Source: Melieria omissa (Eukaryota > Arthropoda > Insecta > Diptera > Ulidiidae). From it: DNA of 64,000 bases. Numbering within the stretch: the stretch's first letter is position 1; every line of letters starts with the position of its first letter. The notes under the pieces were generated by a model that was given only the letters and a program-made list of their open reading frames with translations, did not search any database and was not told the origin of the DNA. Made by a program: the position numbers and the translations under genes. Below are positions 1-11,558 of this stretch, in pieces. The stretch is taken from contig OZ020268.1 in the NCBI GenBank assembly GCA_963971225.1, forward strand, positions 12,377,032-12,441,031, read 5' to 3'.

Positions 1-94
1 TCGAAATCGTTTGTTTTAAGGCCCAATTTATTCAGGAAATATTAAATTATATTAAGTTCGTTGCTTAAGTCTTTTGTTTACACGCTTTAGTAGT

Positions 95-600
95 ATTAAA
101 TGCAAAATCTAACATGTGAAGTAGTTTTCCTGTAATGAAAAGTTCTACATTAGAAAAACAAAGAAGTTGCTTTCCTAAGTCTTTTGTTTTATAGAAAAGC
201 CTGTACTCTAGAAATTATTTAAACAGACAAGTTACATGCTTAAGTCTTTTGTTTGAACTAAAGTTATTCATATCTAAAGCAAGAGTTCGCAGTTTGTTTC
301 TTAAGTCTTTCGTCTTAAGAAAACGCAAAAATTAAATGCGAAATCTAACATGTGAAGTGGTTTTCCTGTAATGAAAAGTTCTACAGTTAGAAAAAAGTTA
401 GAAAAAACAAAGAAGTTGCTTTCCTAAGTGTTTTGTACTATAGAAAAGTCTTTACTTTATAAATTGAGTAAACAGACGAGTTACTTGCTTAAGTATTTTG
501 TTTTAATTTTATTTTTTTTTAATTATATTTTTTGTTTTGTTTTAAGTTATTTATATCTAAAGCAAAAGTTTGCAATTTGTTTCTTAAGTCTTTCGTCTTA
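95..600. repeat. Two-copy tandem duplication (about 236 bp) with a TTAAGTCTTTTGTTT sub-repeat
   Basis: Two diverged copies of about 236 bp lie head to tail. Copy 1 starts near 95 and copy 2 near 331; both begin ATTAAATGC and carry CTAACATGTGAAGT, TTTTCCTGTAATGAAAAG and AAAGAAGTTGCTTTCCTAAG in the same order. Copy 2 has small insertions near 390 and 505. The short motif TTAAGTCTTTTGTTT or a close variant recurs at about 65, 174, 239, 300, 424, 489 and 583, also outside the duplicated unit. No coding potential is seen. Confidence 0.8.
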
Positions 601-1872
601 GTTATTTCAAAGATCTTAACCAAATAAAAGCTAAATCTGTCACTTTTTCATACTACTGTCTTTTATTGATTCCATCTAATGAAAACGCAGAACCTTATAA
701 TAACAACAACAATGCCCAAAACGCAAATAGTCGAGAAGCCCTGCAGTAAATGACAACAACACGTTGTCAATCTGCCTGTATTTTGGAAGCCATGTGCACA
801 AACATTGCTGCAGCAATATCACTCTCAAGTGCATCCCAATGACAGCAGCAACGACAACAACAACAACAAAAGCCAACATGTTATTATTTTTTGCCATTTT
901 ACTCGGGAAACACTTTTTCAACGAATATGGCGCCACTTTAACCGCATTGACCAACACATAACACTGAACCAACTGAAAATTTCTCCACCTTATTTGTAGC
1001 TACACATATTTTTTAAATGCTGTCAACGAAAGCTGATACCTTTGCCTCCAATAAATACATTAGCAAAATTCGACACAAAATCGTTCAAGTGCCGGTCTCA
1101 TCAATAATGTTCAACATCACGCAACAACAAAGCGAAATTACCACTAAACATCGCAGCATAATTGGCTGCGGCAGCAAAGTTGTATAAACGCTCAATGCAA
1201 CCTGTTGGCCGGCGTTTGGCAATCACCAACCAACTAAACCAACCCATGCACCAGTAAACCGGTCACGTTAGTTTCCTTCCGGAAACAATTATTTTCCCGC
1301 ATGGCGCTACGACGATAGTTTTTCCTTGCCGGTCTTGCAACTAATGCGCCGCCATCGTCGTCATCACCGCCGCCGTTGCGTCTTTGTCGTCGTCGTCTTT
1401 ATTTCATGGTCATGGTCACTGTTGCAGTGTGTCAGCCGATATTGGTGAACTGGTGCTGGTCGTTTCCTTTTTCGCCGCAATTTTCGTACCATCGCTGCGA
1501 ATTGGTCGTTTTTCCGAGAAATTTCCACTGCTACCAATAAAATTTTATTTAATTGGTGAAATTTCAATTGGCGATGCTGCGCTGCCGCCGGCACTGTTGT
1601 TGCTGGTTAATGTTGATTTGGATGATGTGATGTTGAAAATTTTCGTTGGAGCCGGCTTTGGGCGAAAGCGTCATTCCGCGAAAGCGTCGGGAAAGCAGGC
1701 AACTAGCGTTTCAATTTGTAACGCTTTTGCTGTAGAGGCTGCGATATGATTTGTGGTTAGTTGATGCCTTAATTTAGTAAAATTTAATGAAACACAATTT
1801 TTAGTTCAATGTGTGGGGATTGTATGGGAATTGGTTTTCCTCTTCTGTGATTAAAAAATTAATTTTTCATAT
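601..1872. other. Gene-free stretch
   Basis: No supported gene. A CAA/CAG-rich patch lies at about 690-880 and a GTCGTCGTC/GCCGCC patch at about 1340-1410. The open frames here lack domains, occur on both strands of the triplet repeats, and several begin at non-ATG codons. Confidence 0.5.
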
Positions 1873-2251
1873 TTTAATAAAGAAGTTGTTTATCTAAATT
1901 TTCTAATATTACGGCAGTTGTTTTCTTATTGATTGGATAGACTTCTTCTCCTTAAAGAATTGAACTTAATATTTTAATAAAGAATTGTCTAAATTTTTTA
2001 ATATTATGACAATTGTTTCTTTATTCATTGGATTAACTTCTCTTGTAAAAAATTTACCTTAATATTTTAATAAAGAATAGTTGTATCTGAATTTTCAAGT
2101 ACTATGAAAGTTGTTTCTTTATTGATTGCATTAACTTTCTTTGTAAAGAATTTAACTTAATATTCTAATAAAGTTGTATCTGAATTTTTCAAGTACTATG
2201 AAAGTTGTTTCTTTATTGATTGGATACACTTTTTTCTAAACAATTTAACTT
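1873..2251. repeat. Four-copy tandem repeat, about 95 bp
   Basis: Four imperfect copies begin with ATTTTAATAAAGAA or ATTCTAATAAAG at about 1873, 1968, 2065 and 2159. Each continues through GTTGT(A)TCT(A/G)AATTTT, a GTTGTTTCTTTATTGATTGG-like core and a TAACTT tail. The period is about 95 bases; copies 3 and 4 are the most alike. Confidence 0.8.
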
Positions 2252-3718
2252 TCTAACACAATTAGCTTTAAGCTTGTAAGTGCAAATCGAATCAGATAAA
2301 ATGTTGCTTTGCTAACCAAACGCAGCTGCCACTTGGTCAAAAATCATGCATATGTATGTATGTTTGTATGTATGCACCGGGGAAATCCAAGAACAGCGGC
2401 TGTGATTTTTCGAGAGAAAGCTGCCACAACTGGCAGTAGCATTAAAATCGCATAAGGAATGAAAGAATGGGCTTTTCTCCAGAAACCCACGAAAATTTCA
2501 CATTCTCTGAATGAATCAAAGCCCACTTTTTCTGTGTTGATACGCCGGCACAAGGCAGCAATCAACATGCAATCAGCACAAATACACACAGACCAACATA
2601 ATTCAACAAATTCTCCCACCACCAAAATGGAAATGAAAGACAATGCATCACTGCTAGAACGCCAACAGCCCACGTAGCCGCGTTGGATGCAGTCATGACG
2701 AAGGCTCGCCCGCTGCTATTTGGGGCCAAATTTCACCAGCAATAAATGTTGCACAGAGCAACAACAAATTACAAAATTGTTCAAGAAGGACAACTGGCGT
2801 CAGAACGCAAGTTCGCAGCACTGTGTGCGCAGTTGTGGCTGTCATTGGCGTCTAGCAGTCGAAGCGTCGCTTTATGCACATCTAACAGCATAATAAGCGT
2901 GTTTGCTTCCTTCTCGAAATTGCCAATTTACTCGCCAACTTTCACGAGTCGAAACGCGCTGCAGCGCACATTTCAGATTTCCCTCAAAATCTGCCATTTT
3001 CAGCATTTTCCCCAAGAGCCAACAGCCAGCGCGCCATGAGAGGTTTTCATTTCTATTTGGTTTTATTTTGTGGCTGTCTTGCTGCATGTTCGGGTGAAAA
3101 GTGTGTCAGGTTTCGACAGAGATCAAGTACATCTAAACTGCAATGTAAAATACACATCCGCACCGCAAAGCATTAACAGCTGCAGCGGCAGCGGCACCGG
3201 TGAAACCCCACATTGCATGCATAGTAAAAAGTTGTTTTGTACACACGCACGCACACTCATGCGCCCAGTCACTCACGAAATGTTCTCAAGTCATGCCGCG
3301 TTATTTATGCATTTTCTATGCCAACAACATAAAGATTTTTTGCTTTCGCTTCTGCTGCTGCTGGTGGCTTCTCTTTTTCTTCAAGCGCTTCTGGGTGCTG
3401 TCGCCGTTGGTATCGGGTTTCGTTGCTGACGCACCAAAGTGGGCAGTAAAGTTTGGCGGACAGTGGCTGACCGAAAAATTACTCGCTTCCCGGCAGTGTT
3501 GGCGAATCATAAAACGTTTGCCGGCCGCACTGCCGCAGTGAAAGTATGCGCAGTTAATGGCGTCGAGTGCATTCACGTTGCGCATGGAAATGGAAAATCG
3601 AAAATAGAAAACGCTCGTGTGATGTGGCATAGAATTGGCAGCATTGGCATTTTAATTCCTTTAACATGCACTAACAATTTGTTCTATTTCACCGAGTGCC
3701 TTGTTGGGACAGTTGAGC
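2252..3718. other. Gene-free stretch
   Basis: No gene is supported. Overlapping open frames on both strands (2344-2673, 3070-3630) lack homology that I recognise, and their frames overlap as expected for chance reading frames in GC-richer DNA. Confidence 0.45.
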
Positions 3719-4165
3719 GCAACGAAAGACTTAAGCGACAAACTTGTACTAAAAACGTTCAAAGTTAAGTTGAATACAATTAAATGCTATTCAATAATTT
3801 TTTTTAATGGAAATTGGAATATGTTACAAATTTTAAAAATTATATAGAGTTTTTTAATATGTGTGATAATTTTCAACTCAAAATAAATGAATAATAAGTC
3901 TCAATAGAAATATTGAAGCTCTATTTGTTTGCCTTAATGACGCAACGAAATGAAAGACTCAAGCGACAAACTTGTGGTAGGAAATGAAATGTTTGAGTAC
4001 AATTCTAATGCTAATTTTGTTTAAACGACATTCGAAAATTTTTTTTTAGATCTATAAATGTTTTTTAATTTAGTAAATCAACGAAATGAAAGATTTAAGC
4101 CACAAACTTGTAGTAGAGAATGGTTACTAAGTACAATTTTAATGCTAAAATATTTTTGGTTTTTT
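3719..4165. repeat. Three dispersed copies of an ACGAAA..ACAAACTTGT repeat
   Basis: The module AACGAAATGAAAGACT(C)AAGC(G)ACAAACTTGT, followed within about 40 bases by GTACAATT(C/T)TAATGCT, occurs at about 3719, 3943 and 4079. Spacing is irregular (about 224 and 136 bases), so this is a decayed cluster and not a clean array. Confidence 0.65.
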
Positions 4166-4767
4166 AAATAATATCATTAGAATCTAAAGAACTACAATTG
4201 CTTATTTTTAATTTTTAGTAAACCAATAGTAGACTCTCCATTAAAATCTGCATCCTCTTATTTTCATTCTGCTTGGCACAGGAATGTAATTAAACGAGCC
4301 AGTGATGCTACGGCAGCCGCCGTAATGAATGAAAAACACAAAATATCCGCTACTAATTTACTTCCTGCTCCAAACTGTGCCAGCATTCAGTCCACTGAAT
4401 GTATTCTACTGCTGCACAAATCAATACTTCCACATTTAGTGAGATCCACACTTCCACATTTCTTGACATAAACGCGAACGAGATTTTTGTCAAAGTTGCG
4501 AAAAAGACGAAGGCATCTGAAGAAGATTCTTCATTTGAAATAAACTTCTTTTGTTGTTGAAACATCTCAAAATCTTTAAATAATTTCAAACATGGCAGCA
4601 GTCACATCAGTAATGAAAACCCAGAAATTCACTCAGACCTCGAGTAGGTTTTGACTTTTCTGTTGGGAACTTCAATTGTGCTACTTCAACCTCTACTTCA
4701 CAAATATTTAAGTATCCTTTGATGTTAAATTTTTCAGCATGGTTTCTTAGTAGTAAAACTATTGAAT
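4166..4767. other. Gene-free stretch
   Basis: Unique-looking AT-rich sequence leading into the satellite. A minus-strand open frame at 4353-4589 has no recognisable domain. Confidence 0.4.
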
Positions 4768-5500
4768 AAGTTAAGTTTAAGTTAAGTTTAAGTTAAGTTT
4801 AAGTTAAGTTTAAGTTAAGTTTAAGTTAAGTTTAAGTTAAGTTTAAGTTAAGTTTAAGTTAAGTTTAAGTTAAGTTTAAGTTAAGTTTAAGTTAAGTTTA
4901 AGTTAAGTTTAAGTTAAGTTTAAGTTAAGTTTAAGTTAAGTTTAAGTTAAGTTTAAGTTAAGTTTAAGTTAAGTTTAAGTTAAGTTTAAGTTAAGTTTAA
5001 GTTAAGTTTAAGTTAAGTTTAAGTTAAGTTTAAGTTAAGTTTAAGTTAAGTTTAAGTTAAGTTTAAGTTAAGTTTAAGTTAAGTTTAAGTTAAGTTTAAG
5101 TTAAGTTTAAGTTAAGTTTAAGTTAAGTTTAAGTTAAGTTTAAGTTAAGTTTAAGTTAAGTTTAAGTTAAGTTTAAGTTAAGTTTAAGTTAAGTTTAAGT
5201 TAAGTTTAAGTTAAGTTTAAGTTAAGTTTAAGTTAAGTTTAAGTTAAGTTTAAGTTAAGTTTAAGTTAAGTTTAAGTTAAGTTTAAGTTAAGTTTAAGTT
5301 AAGTTTAAGTTAAGTTTAAGTTAAGTTTAAGTTAAGTTTAAGTTAAGTTTAAGTTAAGTTTAAGTTAAGTTTAAGTTAAGTTTAAGTTAAGTTTAAGTTA
5401 AGTTTAAGTTAAGTTTAAGTTAAGTTCAAGTTAAGTTTAAGTTAAGTTTAAGTTAAGTTTAAGTTAAGTTTAAGTTAAGTTTAAGTTAAGTTTAAGTTAA
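4768..5500. repeat. 11-bp satellite (TTTAAGTTAAG)n, left block
   Basis: About 66 head-to-tail copies of the 11-base unit TTTAAGTTAAG, almost without variation; one copy near 5424 reads TTCAAG. The unit holds two TTAAG motifs. The period equals roughly one helical turn. The block ends exactly where the inverted-repeat element at 5501 begins and resumes after it. Confidence 0.97.
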
Positions 5501-6150
5501 GGGGCCGTTCACATATTACGTAACGCTCTTAGGGGGGGGGGGGGGTGGGGTTCAAAGGTGTGTTACGAAGTGTTACGACGGGGATGGGGGGTCATCGACT
5601 GCGTTACGTAACGTCGAAAAAATACCCAAAAATCAGCACCTGAAATTCAAATTCGCGCGCGGATTCGGTAAAGTTGGCAATGACTTGCATTGTGAAGCGG
5701 CCCTCAAACAATCTTGTGGCAGCACTGTTTTCGGTCTATGCACGTCTGTGCCTGCTCACTTCTCGTTTGATTATCTGAATCGTTACGATTGTTTCTGTTT
5801 AAAATGAACCTTATGGCATAAGTGACTTTCTCTGTTATGGCGGCAAGCCACAGATATTACTATTCAAAGAGAGTCCTTATATATTGATCATTCAAAATTA
5901 TGTATTTAATGTACCCGGATTATATTGAAAAACATTTAAATTTACGCTTATAATCATAATTACGGTATTTGGATGGTTATAACATTAAAAATATTGCTGG
6001 CTACATTATACACTTTCCATTATAAAAAAAAAACCCCGCGTTACGTTATTAGGGGGGGGGGGTAGTGAGGTTTGTTACGTTGTGTTACAACCAGGGGGGG
6101 AGGGGTCAAAAAAGGTCGAAAAATGCGTTACGTAATATGTGAACGGCCCC
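5501..6150. mobile_element. 650-bp non-autonomous DNA transposon inside the satellite (Harbinger-like?)
   Basis: The ends are inverted repeats: GGGGCCGTTCACATATTACG at the left and its complement CGTAATATGTGAACGGCCCC at the right; the match continues inward through TAACGC. Satellite sequence flanks both sides. The adjoining TAA on both sides (5498-5500 and 6151-6153) fits a 3-bp target duplication as in PIF/Harbinger elements, but the repetitive flank makes this uncertain. There is no transposase. Both ends contain a roughly 105-bp direct-repeat module with a G-run and several GTTACG motifs. Confidence 0.8.
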
Positions 6151-6350
6151 TAAGTTGAAGTTAAGTTTAAGTTAAGTTTAAGTTAAGTTTAAGTTAAGTT
6201 TAAGTTATGTTTAAGTTAAGTTTAAGTTAAGTTTAAGTTAAGTTTAAGTTAAGTTTAAGTTAAGTTTAAGTTAAGTTTAAGTTAAGTTTAAGTTAAGTTT
6301 AAGTTAAGTTTAAGTTAAGTTTAAGTTAAGTTTAAGTTAAGTTTAAGTAA
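6151..6350. repeat. 11-bp satellite (TTTAAGTTAAG)n, right block
   Basis: About 18 more copies of the same unit as the block at 4768-5500, in the same orientation. Variants sit near the element edge (TTGAAG at about 6154) and at about 6207 (TTATG). The two blocks were evidently one array before the insertion. Confidence 0.95.
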
Positions 6351-7936
6351 GTATTTTTTCTTATAAAAAGTCCTCTATGTTTAAACTAAGAATCACATTG
6401 ATTAATTAAATTAATCCATTTAAGTCATATTAATTTCAGTTTAATTACTAAGTTCAGCACTTCTGCGTCATGGCACAACAAAAACTATAGTGACTGCTAA
6501 TAGCCGCCATAAAATAATTATAACGACTTTCATCGTTCTACTTCTAAACCAGTGTGCTTGCACAAAAACACCTCAGAAGACGCTTTAGAAGATTCATAAT
6601 CTTCTCCATTTGACTGTCCGCCACATGTTAATTTATTAAACAGTTCTTGACGCAGAACAACGCAGCTAAAAACAAATACGGGCCTTTCGCTTTTTCAGTA
6701 CATCGACAGCGCTTACAGTCGCAGCGAAAAGAAAGTTTCTAGCGCTACAAAGGAGAAATGAAAAGTCGTTGGCCAGCAAAACAAAAAAAAGCCGAATGCA
6801 GAACAAAACACAAAATTGATTGAGCTGCAAATTGATACCGAAAACGTGTGCATTGTATGTGTGCTTATGTGGAAAGCGGCTGGCAACTAATCAACATAAC
6901 ACGGCCTGACAAATGACTACTTGAATTGCAATCGAATGGCCTAGTTTCAAGTAAAACCCTCTGCGCATAGGGTGAGTATTCATAAAAGCAAAGATTCAAT
7001 TTGAAATCGGAAAGATTGTTCTCACTTGAGCTGACCGCCAACGTAACAAAGCCAAAGAACAACGCGTCTGCGCGTTCATCTCAAGCACTCACACTGACCA
7101 TAGACCTTCCATGCTGTTCTACACAATAAAAAATAACACACACACACATACAAACGACGCACAGTGTTTCGTGTAGAACAAGCTAGCTGGACAAAAATAT
7201 TTTTCAGGATTTTTCGTTTTATATGCGGCTTATTATTTCAGATACATATATTTTTTTAGTTTTATATGGTTTTTTGATAACTATATACATATAGGAATGT
7301 ATGTACATATACATATATATACATATATATATTAAGGAATTTAATAGTTCCAGTCTGAGGACTAAACGGAGAAAAATAGATGACCTAAAACATACCAGAT
7401 ATACTGATAAGTTGATTTATGCTGCGTAGATATCTGTACGGTTGTCCACTGGAGAAATTCAGCAAGTGTTATCAAAACTGCGAAAAGTGAAACTCAAGAA
7501 TCTCTGAATGAAAAAAAATTTGAAACAAAGTGCTAGATGTTTGAGTAGTGAAGAAGCTTTAGTATACTATGTAGATAGCCAATCGACTAGTCATGCATTC
7601 AAAAGGACTCGGAAGTGGGGTCCAAACTGGTCATAAGGTATTTCCGGCAAATAATAGTATTACAAAGGCAAAAGCTGCTTGTTATCCAGAGCAAATTGAT
7701 GTGAATAAAACGCTAAAAGTAAAGTTCAAGCAGTTTTAGATTAAACTTTTTAACATCTAGTCTTAGCACAACAGAAAGTTCTTGTCAGTTTATTACCTAC
7801 GGACAGTTTTCATAATTCTCTCAGACATTATCATCACTGTTATCGGATGAATCATTTATCAATTAGTCATTACTATGAGTCACAGAACCATGAAAACTAG
7901 ATACAGCAGGGGTACCAATTGGTTCATTAACACTAG
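6351..7936. other. Gene-free stretch
   Basis: No gene supported. It contains a CA run near 7138-7150 and a TATATACATATA-rich patch at about 7280-7335. The rest is AT-rich sequence without recognisable features. Confidence 0.4.
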
Positions 7937-8410
7937 TAGGCATCAACGTCCTCAAGCTGCCACTTTTTTATATAAAGACGGTAGCTAATGTGAAGCAGAC
8001 ATTCAAAACACCTAATCCAAGCCTGCAGTGTGGATAAACCAAAACCCAGATTTTCTCGGTTAGGTACAAGCTCCTGTGTCTCGTCATTCATTATTTTTGG
8101 ATTTACTTCGAGTAGAAGACATTTCGATCAAAGCATTACAAACTTTCCCAATCATGGTTAGAAGCATATTATGTTGGAAATAAACTTCAAATTCTTCCAG
8201 CATGCTCTTTGTACTATAAAGCTTATCTCTTCCAAAACTTTGTTCGTTTCAGAAACAATAAAATCTTTGGAAAAAATAAACTTTATAGGATGACAAAACC
8301 TGGTAGAAAACGGTGGAGGATTCTGCCAAACAATATTACCTTCATCATCCCGCAATTGCAAGAGATTTAATGAAAATTCATCAGTGTCACCACTGATAAA
8401 ATGTGTTCCA
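7937..8410 (-). pseudogene. Decayed transposase relic (RAG1/Transib-like family, tentative)
   Basis: Reading the minus strand from about 8408, one frame gives a segment with SGDTDEFSLN, DDEGNIVWQNPPPFSTRF and ETNKVLEEI. After frame changes, IGKVCNALIEMSS follows (about 8140), and then RENLGFGLSTLQAWIRCFE with HISYRLYIKKWQLED (about 8060-7945). The order and spacing match a multi-copy insect transposase that I remember (an IVWQNP..STR(F/Y)CRP block, a DGKVCNAL block, a GLSTLHAWIRFFE block), possibly of the RAG1/Transib superfamily. The family name is from memory and uncertain. Frames are broken several times, so it cannot make protein. Confidence 0.45.
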
Positions 8411-10580
8411 TTATCTCTTCGTTTCTCGTTTCACTTGAGTGTTCCAACCAAATTTCAAAAAACATAAATTTTGTTATGCTTGTAAACATATCTATAAAAA
8501 ATAAAATAAAATAGATGTGCAAAAAATTCGCAATGGTTTTTTGTTTCATCTTTTAGTAGGCACTTATGAGAAGAATATATATAAAAATTGCAGAGGTGAC
8601 ATGAGGAGACATCTTAACTTTTCACCTTTGAAGTTAAAAATTTTGGGGAAAAATTGCTTTCCTTCTTAATCATGGCACGTACAACTATTAAATATAGCTT
8701 AATTGCTAATACAAGATATTGCAAAAATACTACTCACCCTTAAGCTCAGATTCCCTAATAAAGAAAAATGCCACCGACTTTTGACAGGAACTTATTTATA
8801 TAAAACACTTCAGACCAACTATGCAAAGGAATTATTAAAATTTTCGGTTATCCGATATATTCGGCGATATTTCTCACTATATAAAAGGTGCCGATGTGTT
8901 ATTTTCACATAGATCCTAATGTATGAATATTTATATTGACTATATAACAGAAAAATCAAAAAATAAAGATGTCGTTTTTGTCCAGCTAGCTTGTTCTAGA
9001 CGAAACACTGTGCGACGTCGAGAGGAAATACAAAACAAAAGCAATTCATGCATTTCCGAAATGTGGGTCACAACCACCCAACCCGCCACCAACAATAATA
9101 ACAATTACTATAACAACAACAACAACGACCACATAGTGCGCCTTTTATGCATGCAACCAATGCGCCGCTTCGCGTCGCAATGCCAGCAACCAAGCAGCAA
9201 TGCGGCAAAAGGAAGAACGACAGCATCGAATTTCCTTCCACCCAATGATCGCTGCATGCAAAAATAAAAATAGGCATCAACACCATCAAACACGAATTCG
9301 AAAAAAAGGAAAAAGAAAAGCACACAAAAACAAGAGAAAAATCATTTTGACTGTGGCACAGAAAAAGTAGGTGAAGGTAAGATGCCAGCGGTGATAGTTT
9401 CACTGGCTGAGTGTGGGTCAATGCGCTGTGGCTGCCGCTGCTGCTGTTGCTGCTATTGTTGTTGTCGATATTGCTGCCGTGGTTGTCGTTTCCGCTGCCA
9501 CTGTCATTGCCAGTGCTGATGCTGCTTGTGGTGGTGGCGTTTGTGTTGGTGTTGTTGCAGTCGCAGTCGCTGCCGGTGTCGTTGTCGTTGTCGTTGGCAG
9601 TGACAATGCCGCGAGGTCTCTGACATTTGTTTGGGCCAACAGCACAGCAACAACAATAGCAACAACATGATTGCTTGCCAATGCAAATGTTGCATGATTT
9701 GTTGATTTCCATTGTTGCACATCAGGTCGGCTGGTTTTTGAAGCGTTGTTTCTTCTACTTCTTCTAGTTTGTTTTGTTGTTGTTGATATGTGGTTTTTTT
9801 TCTTTTAAGTATGTTAACGCTTTCTATATTCACAATGTCGATTGTGTATGCATTTGTTTGGCATGATTTGGCTGTATGCGCCCACTGTGCTTTCCACCAC
9901 TAATACCACTTCAAACACACACACACACACGTGCCGAGTTCTTTGAACTCGAAAGCGCAGAACTTTCTTTGCCGGTCAAAACACTCGTAAATCTAATTAA
10001 CGCATTTCTTCTACCAACACGTACATCGGACATCGATAGTCACAGCCGCAACGCAGAACTATGGTAGAAAAAACAAAAACAAAACCGGTGATAGTTGCAG
10101 TCGCAGCAAACGCTGCCAAAAACCTAAAACAACACTCGGAAGTCGAGAGTGAACACCGAATGCTGAACACGCTACAAGCTGCTCGGTAAATGGCTGCTCA
10201 GCTCAAACCACAACGATTCGAAACAGAATTGCTGTACTTTTATGTAGAGATTTCTTTTCTAAAGACGGAAAAAATAAAATCAAAGATAATTGGGGCAAAA
10301 AATGCATCAGCTGTGATTGCAAATAATGCAATTTCATGTTTCAGAAATCATGAATTATACAGATTAACCAAGTCCCCGTGCCATCCACTACTATTTTTAA
10401 CTACTTTGAGCTCAGCTCTAGTTGACCGTCCTTTGTCCCAGTATCACAGATCTATTTGTCGCACAATGATTACTCGTGGAGATATACTTAGTTCGTTGCC
10501 TATGAAAAAGAAGAAAAGACCTTCTATGCGAAGCATGAAACCATAGGTTGGTTCCATTTAATAAGCAATTTTACTCACAG
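8411..10580. other. Gene-free stretch with CAA/CAG/TTG triplet repeats
   Basis: At 9070-9790 the strand is packed with CAA, CAG and TTG/CTG triplets that open overlapping frames on both strands (for example 9068-9712). Their products are poly-Asn, poly-Ser or poly-Thr and none has a domain. An ACACACACAC run lies at about 9917. No gene is supported. Confidence 0.5.
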
Positions 10581-10892
10581 AGGTTTGCCATTTCCCACTA
10601 AGAGGCCAGTCTCCCGAAAGAATTTGTCTTTTCTATATTTGTGTTGTGAACCAAAGAGATTCGAGTCTTGATTCAAGTTAGTTCGAGGTTTGATATTTCC
10701 TGCTAAGAGGCCAGACTCCCAAAAAAATTGTCTTTTCTATATATGTGTTGTTGACGAAAGAGATTCGAGTCTTGATTCAAGTTCGTTCTAGGTTTGCCAT
10801 TTCCTACTAAGAAGCCAGTCTCCCGAAAGAAATTGTCTTTTATATATTTGTGTTGTGAACCAAAGAGATTCGAGTCTTGATTCGAGTTTGTT
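10581..10892. repeat. Three-copy 104-bp minisatellite upstream of the astacin gene
   Basis: Three copies start with AGGTTTG(C/A)(C/T)ATTTCC at 10581, 10686 and 10790. Each runs through CTAAGAGGCCAG, CTCCC, TTGTCTTTT, TGTGTTGT and AGAGATTCGAGTCTTGATTC. Identity between copies looks like roughly 85-90 percent by eye. The array ends about 570 bases before the TATA box of the astacin gene. Confidence 0.85.
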
Positions 10893-11457
10893 AAGTCACG
10901 GAAGTTGTTGTGAACGATAGGAATTCGAGTTCGTTACAGTCTTGCGGCCAAATGTAGTTAAATCACGGAAATTTCCCAGCATAACTTCGTGTATTGCCAA
11001 CTGACAACAAAAGCGACCATCGCTTACATTGAAACGCACCAGTATCAGCAACTTCGATTTTAATTTACATAGATTACAGTTGAGACACTCATTACCTGCA
11101 ATTGTGCCTTGTTTGTTGTTCTCTTGACTTTCATTCTGGCAGTGACAGCAATCACTTTCAACGCTGACCAAGCCAGCTGTCCAACGTTCAACCAGCAATC
11201 GGCCACCGAACCACCCATCAGCGAACGTGGCGTCCTTTATATGCAGACGTTGTCACTTTTGCTAACCCAGAAATCTAATTTGTATGCCAGGAATTTATTA
11301 AAACGCAACATGCGTGCGCTGGAGTGCCGCTCGCGACCGCTGCAAAATTGCACCTTTCCATTTTGTAAGCGACGGCAGAGCGCCGCTGACTTTATGCATT
11401 GCTGCCAGTGTAATGTAAATTGATAATTTGGCAGCCGAAGCAATGTTCTGGCGCAGC
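10893..11457. other. Gene-free stretch upstream of the astacin gene
   Basis: Likely promoter-proximal DNA of the astacin gene. The open frame at 11109-11423 begins at TTG, not ATG, and has no recognisable domain, so I do not call it. Confidence 0.4.
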
Positions 11458-11465
11458 TATAAAAA
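11458..11465 (+). promoter_or_regulatory. TATA box of the astacin gene
   Basis: TATAAAAA lies 94 bases upstream of the ATG at 11559. A start site about 30 bases downstream (near 11490) would give a short leader of about 70 bases. A TATA box suits a tissue-specific secreted protease gene. The assignment rests on sequence and position only. Confidence 0.65.
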
Positions 11466-11558
11466 GGCTCGGTTGCGTGCGAAGGTGTTTCTTTGGCTTT
11501 GTCAACGGTTTGGCCAACAACTTCGTCAGCAACGCAACGGTGCCGTTAGCAAGCAATA

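Noticed and set aside
1384..1749. 121-codon frame MSSSSLFHGHGH...
   Set aside because: Starts in a GTCGTC microsatellite at a non-ATG codon, and has no domain or splice context.
4768..6350. Regular short repeats, considered as a CRISPR-like or telomeric array
   Set aside because: Units are directly adjacent with no spacers, and TTTAAGTTAAG is not the insect telomere unit TTAGG; it is a simple satellite.
9068..9833. Long open frames up to 214 codons on both strands
   Set aside because: They arise from CAA/CAG/TTG repeats, overlap on both strands, and give only poly-Asn, poly-Ser, poly-Thr or poly-Val products without any domain.
11109..11423. Hydrophobic 104-codon frame just before the astacin gene
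   Set aside because: It begins at TTG, has no ATG near its start, and ends before the TATA box; no homology recognised.
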